From a virus: a stretch of 21,205 nt of DNA. The stretch spans positions 1 through 21,205 of IMG/VR virus record IMGVR_UViG_3300009155_000323. The stretch is one strand, 5' to 3'. The stretch's first letter is position 1, and every line of letters starts with the position of its first letter. Position numbers and translations under genes: made by a program. Below, in pieces: positions 17,942 through 21,205 of the stretch. The notes under the pieces are model-generated. The model had not been told where the DNA came from. It saw only the letters and a program-made list of their open reading frames with translations, and did no database searches.

Positions 17942-18367
17942 TTATGAATTAAAAAACTTTCTCAAAGAACCAGTATTAAATTTTGGTACCAGTTCCCACT
18001 TATCTTTTTCATTATATTTAATAATTTTTAAACCGCTCAATGGCATGGAATCTTTGACTTTATCTTTATCAACAAGTTCAATTAATTCCCACTCTTCTAA
18101 TAGATTTACAATAGCATTTCTTCTTTTAATATCTTCTTCCGAAATATTAGAAGGAAGTTCATCTAAAGCAAACAATTCTTTAAAATGAGCAATAACATAA
18201 ACACCATTTTTATGAATTAGATGGCACGATTGATATAGTGTATTTTTCCCTTTGGGTGAAACTCCAATTCTAGATAGAGTTTCCCGAACTACCATAAAAT
18301 CTTCTTCATCAAAAAGTTTTACATGGACACCTATATCTTTAAATATACTATTAGAAACATCAGACAT
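17942..18367 (-). CDS. regA: RegA, translational repressor of early genes
   Basis: An RNA-binding protein that covers the ribosome sites of early mRNAs, including its own and those of the clamp and clamp-loader genes in T4. It has 141 residues against 122 in T4. The core follows T4 RegA closely: VRETLSRIGV, LYQSCHLIHKNGVYVIAHFKE, a helical EEDIKRRNAIVNLLEEWELIE and the closing WELVPKF. About 16 extra residues lie at the N-terminus. The ATG at 18367 has AAGGA 9 bases upstream. It follows gene 62 as in T4. Confidence 0.95.
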   Translation of the reverse strand: MSDVSNSIFKDIGVHVKLFDEEDFMVVRETLSRIGVSPKGKNTLYQSCHLIHKNGVYVIAHFKELFALDELPSNISEEDIKRRNAIVNLLEEWELIELVDKDKVKDSMPLSGLKIIKYNEKDKWELVPKFNTGSLRKFFNS

Positions 18368-18384
18368 ATCACAATCCTTATTAA

Positions 18385-18780
18385 TTATCGAGTTCCACCT
18401 GTATCCAGAGCCTTTTTTATTTGCTCTAGATCTTTTTCACTCAATATATTTAGGACTTCTCTAGCCTTAGATTCTGTATACCCATATACTTGTCTAATCA
18501 ATGATATATCCTTTTCGGTCTCTTTTTTGAGCCACGGAGAAAACCGCTTCTTTTTACGGATTGCCAGACGGTGAAAATCAAACTGACTCTTGTTGTCCAA
18601 CCAAGGAACACAGTTCATTTCATTGGCATGAAAGATAGTATCAGGAAAATATGATAAACATCGGTTTACCACAAAAGCAGGATAAAGACGAGGGTCATTC
18701 TCATCCTTATCCAATAAAGCCTTTTTGTCGTGGTTAATACTTCCCAAATAATCTTTAAGTTTCAGTTCTTCAGGTTTCAT
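18385..18780 (-). CDS. 62: Clamp loader small subunit, gp62-like
   Basis: Partner of gp44 in the ATP-driven loader that places the gp45 clamp on DNA. It has 131 residues, clearly shorter than T4 gp62 (187). Supporting segments are LKDYLGSINHDKKALL near the start, the central YPAFVVNRCLSYFPDTIFHANEMN, and RFSPWLKK. Its ATG overlaps the gp44 stop as TAATG, so the two are translationally coupled as in T4, where coupling helps set the 4:1 subunit ratio. The identification rests on this context and the conserved centre. Confidence 0.88.
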   Translation of the reverse strand: MKPEELKLKDYLGSINHDKKALLDKDENDPRLYPAFVVNRCLSYFPDTIFHANEMNCVPWLDNKSQFDFHRLAIRKKKRFSPWLKKETEKDISLIRQVYGYTESKAREVLNILSEKDLEQIKKALDTGGTR

Positions 18781-19724
18781 TAGTTAAACTCACAGTCCAT
18801 CATAAGTTGCACGATAAGAGCCATAGTATTGATTTCCTGATCTGCAGCAAATCCAGACTTGTATTGATATTCTGCAATAATAAGAATGGCCTGTGGGATA
18901 GAAGTTGGCTTCAATGCGATATATAGTTCTGTATACAAACGCTTATAAAAGTCTGCAGTATTAAGATCTAGATTCTGTATGACCCATTTGCGGCAAGATA
19001 CAAAATCCTTACCTTTCATAAAGCCAAGCAGTTCCTTGTAAGACTCGCTGCTTCCCTGAGCCAAAATACCAACATCAATCTTTCCAGAAGATGCATATCT
19101 CTGTAACTCATTAAGCATTCTACGAATGTCTGGAAAATGCTTCTTTACCAGATTTGAAAGAACTTGAGTATCATAGATGATCTTTTCGTTATTGAGAATG
19201 TATTCAATACGCTTGAGCACTCCCACTGCAACCTGAGCCTTCTCAGCAGTTGGAACGGTAAAGTCAATTCCAGTGCACCGAGAATGCAGAGCATCAATGA
19301 TCCGATTCTTGTAGTTACAAGTCATGATGAATCTACAGTTATTTGCAAATTCCTCCATGGCTCCACGCAATGCTGGCTGAATAGACTGTGCATTTGAATA
19401 GTCAAACTCATCCAGAATTACAATCTTCAGTCCACCGTTAAGTGAGACTGTGGAACAATAATTACGAATCTTTGTCCGAAGAGTATCAATACCATTTTCT
19501 TCAGAGCAGTTGATTATAATGCTGTCGGCACCCAAATCATTTGCCAAGGCACGGGCAACCGTAGTTTTGCCCGTGCCTGCCTTGCCGTATAGCATCATGT
19601 TTGGAATTGTACCTTCCTTGATCATACCTTTAAACACAGTGGCAAGATCGATAGGAAGAATGCAATCAGACAGTGTTTTGGGGCGATACTTTTCGACCCA
19701 AAGTAGATTGGTCACATCAGACAC
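18780..19724 (-). CDS. 44: Clamp loader ATPase, gp44-like
   Basis: AAA+ ATPase that opens and loads the sliding clamp. It has 314 residues (T4 319). Seen: VEKYRPKTLSDCILP at the N-terminus, Walker A GKAGTGKT (47-54), Walker B IVILDEFD (101-108), sensor-1 IMTCN (near 133-137), the SRC arginine-finger motif (148-150) and FPDIRRMLNELQRYASSGKIDVGIL, very like T4 gp44. It starts at GTG 19724, two bases after the clamp stop; GGGG in the last clamp codons lies 6 bases upstream. An out-of-frame ATG a few bases further is not the start. Confidence 0.96.
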   Translation of the reverse strand: MSDVTNLLWVEKYRPKTLSDCILPIDLATVFKGMIKEGTIPNMMLYGKAGTGKTTVARALANDLGADSIIINCSEENGIDTLRTKIRNYCSTVSLNGGLKIVILDEFDYSNAQSIQPALRGAMEEFANNCRFIMTCNYKNRIIDALHSRCTGIDFTVPTAEKAQVAVGVLKRIEYILNNEKIIYDTQVLSNLVKKHFPDIRRMLNELQRYASSGKIDVGILAQGSSESYKELLGFMKGKDFVSCRKWVIQNLDLNTADFYKRLYTELYIALKPTSIPQAILIIAEYQYKSGFAADQEINTMALIVQLMMDCEFN

Positions 19725-19726
19725 GA

Positions 19727-20398
19727 TTAACCCCGCTTGATAGCGATGTAGTAGGAAAGATCCAGACTCTTGTGTGTAAACTTAGAAATAATAGTGTCAG
19801 TCAATTCAACACTATAAGAACCGGGAATGAACTTCATTTCGGAAACATTGATTGTACCCTCAAAGTCCTTGCCAGTATAGTTTTCATCAATAACGATTTC
19901 AAAACTATTGCTTGTGCTTTGACCAGAGTCATCAACACTGATGATAAACTTACCATCTGCACCAACCATACGAAGATCACTGACCTGAAGCACACTGGAA
20001 GCCTTAAGAATCTCATTGAGATCTTTTTCATCCAGATCAAATCGCGTAACAGTAGCAGGCATCTTGATATCACGGGTAGGAACCGTGAGAAGACTTGGTT
20101 CAGAATAGTAATAGGTAACGCTAGACCGACCATTGGTAATCACGACATGGGTGTCATGAAACTCAAGATCGGGATTGTTAAACATGCTGACAATACCAAG
20201 AAACTTATTGAGATCCCAGATGGGAACATCAACATCAAAGTCCTCGGTCACCTTTGCCTCAACATAGATGTTCTTACCAGCAGAAACCGTCTTTAGAAGA
20301 TTTCCGGGCTGAATAAGAATATTGGAGTTGATGGCTGCAAAATTCTTTAGAATGTTATAGGTTTCTTTGCTCAAACGCATTTTGGTCACAGTACTCAT
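19727..20398 (-). CDS. 45: Sliding clamp, gp45-like
   Basis: Trimeric ring that tethers the polymerase and, in T4, activates late transcription through gp33 and gp55. It has 223 residues (T4 228). The N-terminal stretch MRLSKETYNILKNFAAINSNI closely follows T4 gp45, as do FDVDVPIWDLNKFLGIVSM, the central linker with LKASSVLQVSDLRMV, and NVSEMKFIPGSYSVEL. Its ATG at 20398 has only a weak ribosome site (AGAAAG) and lies 17 bases after the stop of the 50-residue gene. The exact late promoters in this window make the transcription role likely here too. Confidence 0.95.
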   Translation of the reverse strand: MSTVTKMRLSKETYNILKNFAAINSNILIQPGNLLKTVSAGKNIYVEAKVTEDFDVDVPIWDLNKFLGIVSMFNNPDLEFHDTHVVITNGRSSVTYYYSEPSLLTVPTRDIKMPATVTRFDLDEKDLNEILKASSVLQVSDLRMVGADGKFIISVDDSGQSTSNSFEIVIDENYTGKDFEGTINVSEMKFIPGSYSVELTDTIISKFTHKSLDLSYYIAIKRG

Positions 20399-20415
20399 AT
20401 ATATCTTTCTGTAAA

Positions 20416-20568
20416 TTAATCAAAGTCTTTACGATAAACACTATCGTTAAGTTGCTGTTTCTGTTCGTGCCGGTTGCCGCGGACATTTCGCTTCTGTTGC
20501 TTCTTGCTTAGGCCAGTAGGCTTGTTCTTACGGCGGTTCTTAAACTTTTCAAAACTCTCTTCATTCAT
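20416..20568 (-). CDS. Small basic protein upstream of the clamp gene
   Basis: Not recognised. The protein has 50 residues and begins MNEESFEKFKNRRKNKP. It is strongly basic and Gln/Asn-rich (KKQQKRNVRGNRHEQKQQ) and probably binds nucleic acid or is disordered. It is the first gene of the 45-44-62-regA unit, where T4 has rpbA (129 residues, RNA polymerase-binding), but I see no resemblance. The ATG at 20568 has no Shine-Dalgarno at normal distance: GGAG is 15 bases away and upstream of the predicted transcript start. A promoter with the same 16/6 spacing as other units stands directly before it, which supports the gene and its start. Confidence 0.75.
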   Translation of the reverse strand: MNEESFEKFKNRRKNKPTGLSKKQQKRNVRGNRHEQKQQLNDSVYRKDFD

Positions 20569-20574
20569 GACTGT

Positions 20575-20602
20575 ATATTATCTCCAATATCAAATAAGTC
20601 AA
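20575..20602 (-). promoter_or_regulatory. Sigma70-like promoter for the 45-44-62-regA unit, probably leaderless
   Basis: Minus strand: -35 TTGACT (20602-20597), 16 bases, -10 TAATAT (20580-20575), 6 bases (ACAGTC), then ATG 20568. The -35 includes the TGA stop of the upstream gene. The -10 is the weakest of the set (four of six consensus positions), but the spacings are identical to the others. Confidence 0.55.
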
Positions 20603-20883
20603 ATAGAAACCCACTGATATCCATTTCCATCATAAAAATATGTGTAGACTACTGTTGAATCTGAAATCCAAAGTTGATTCTCTTTTGGATTGGCTGGTGG
20701 ATTTGTCCCACGGTATTGTTCAGTAGCATTTACATATGTCCACGAAGTAGGGGATTGCAGTGGACTTTTATTGGTTGTTACATTAGATTTATAAAATTTA
20801 CCTTGGTGAATAACAATATCACCATTATTATAAAGAACTGGGGTTCCTTGCTTATTTTTAAATTTATAATTGCCCTTAAACAT
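20599..20883 (-). CDS. Small late protein with carbohydrate-binding-like module
   Basis: The protein has 94 residues. The first half reads YNNGDIVIHQGKFYKSN, then a Thr/Ser/Pro loop and SWTYV, the pattern of small chitin-binding-type (CBM5/12-like) modules. The second half (NPPANPKENQLWIS, then TVVYTYFYDGNGYQWVSI) resembles the Trp-rich modules in the fibre genes of this window. It is therefore probably a virion or fibre-tip protein. The ATG at 20883 has no Shine-Dalgarno; an exact late promoter lies 9 bases upstream. It stands as a single late gene between early genes 46 and 45. The binding specificity is unknown. Confidence 0.75.
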   Translation of the reverse strand: MFKGNYKFKNKQGTPVLYNNGDIVIHQGKFYKSNVTTNKSPLQSPTSWTYVNATEQYRGTNPPANPKENQLWISDSTVVYTYFYDGNGYQWVSI

Positions 20884-20892
20884 TTACACAGA

Positions 20893-20900
20893 TATTTATA
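20893..20900 (-). promoter_or_regulatory. T4-type late promoter, 9 bases from the ATG
   Basis: Exact TATAAATA on the minus strand. Its internal TAA (20898-20896) is the stop codon of gene 46, so the promoter overlaps the end of that gene. Nine bases without a Shine-Dalgarno separate it from ATG 20883, predicting a leader of only a few bases. Confidence 0.75.
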
Positions 20901-21205
20901 CTTGAACTTTAATCTTTGAAAAATTATTTTTCTTTTCAAATTGTAATGTCTGATCAAATTTATCAACTAGTGCATCAGCCTTGTGGCTAATGATGTATAT
21001 AGAACATTTGTTCTTCATCTTGTTCAAAACTTTCATAAATGCTTCTGTGCCTGCTGCATCCAAAGATGAATCTAAAATTTCATCAAAGATCAATAGATTG
21101 CAATTAAGGCTGTTCTTCATCTTGGCAACTTCACGCCAAGTCAGCAGGATCGCCAAGTCGATGCGTTGTTTCTCTCCCTCAGAGAAAGAGGAATATGAGA
21201 ATGCA
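20896..21205 (-). CDS. 46: Recombination endonuclease subunit gp46, Rad50-like (C-terminal part)
   Basis: ATPase subunit of the gp46/47 (Rad50/Mre11-like) nuclease that resects DNA ends for recombination and replication restart. Only the last 102 codons are in the window. Seen: the ABC signature FSEGEKQRIDLAILLTWREV, Walker B LLIFDEILDSSLD with the catalytic Glu and D-loop, and the switch His in IISHK. These are diagnostic of the C-terminal half of the SMC/Rad50 ATPase head. The 5' part, with Walker A and the coiled coil, lies beyond the right edge. Confidence 0.93.
   Translation of the reverse strand, partial: AFSYSSFSEGEKQRIDLAILLTWREVAKMKNSLNCNLLIFDEILDSSLDAAGTEAFMKVLNKMKNKCSIYIISHKADALVDKFDQTLQFEKKNNFSKIKVQV

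Overview
The window comes from a T4-like myovirus of a Gram-negative host. It carries the T4 replisome set in recognisable form: primase (61), helicase (41), recombinase (uvsX), family B polymerase (43), sliding clamp (45), clamp loader (44 and 62), the translational repressor RegA and the end of gene 46. It also has exact T4-type late promoters (TATAAATA), Shine-Dalgarno sites, a lipoprotein signal and collagen-like tail fibres. The sequence is AT-rich. No tRNA, integrase, insertion sequence, CRISPR array or photosynthesis gene was seen. The host cannot be named from this window. A marine or freshwater phage, distant from coliphage T4, is the best guess.

Layout from left to right. (1) 1-7345, minus strand: a replication and recombination block, read right to left. 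It holds a DUF1599/Nmad1-like gene, 43, three small unknown genes, uvsX, a small gene where T4 has gene 40, then 41 and 61. (2) 7383-10481, plus strand: a late block with a GAF-like membrane protein, a probable holin, a lipoprotein and a tail-fibre protein. It ends in a strong terminator. (3) 10478-10999, minus: dUTPase. (4) 11053-16640, minus: fibre and baseplate genes, including two collagen-like fibres of the same architecture. (5) 16716-20568, minus: glycosyltransferase, regA, 62, 44, 45 and a 50-residue basic protein. (6) 20599-21205, minus: a small late carbohydrate-binding-like gene and the 3' end of gene 46.

The T4 order 46-45-44-62-regA-43 is kept, but about 10 kb of late genes plus dUTPase separate regA from 43. 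Late transcription in T4 needs the clamp gp45 on DNA, so the replication genes here probably also drive the TATAAATA promoters of the structural and lysis genes.

The most notable observation concerns promoters. Four transcription units on the minus strand (41-61; the small-gene/uvsX unit; dUTPase; the 45-44-62-regA unit) start with a sigma70-like promoter whose -35 and -10 boxes are exactly 16 bases apart, with the -10 box exactly 6 bases before the ATG and no usable Shine-Dalgarno between them. A fifth, before the Nmad1-like gene, has the same 16-base spacing and 8 bases to the ATG. The predicted +1 is therefore the start codon or within two bases of it: leaderless early mRNAs. Two late promoters (20893-20900, and a one-mismatch match at 12340-12347) lie exactly 9 bases before their ATG, also without a Shine-Dalgarno. 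Genes inside operons use ordinary ribosome sites or overlapping stop/start codons.
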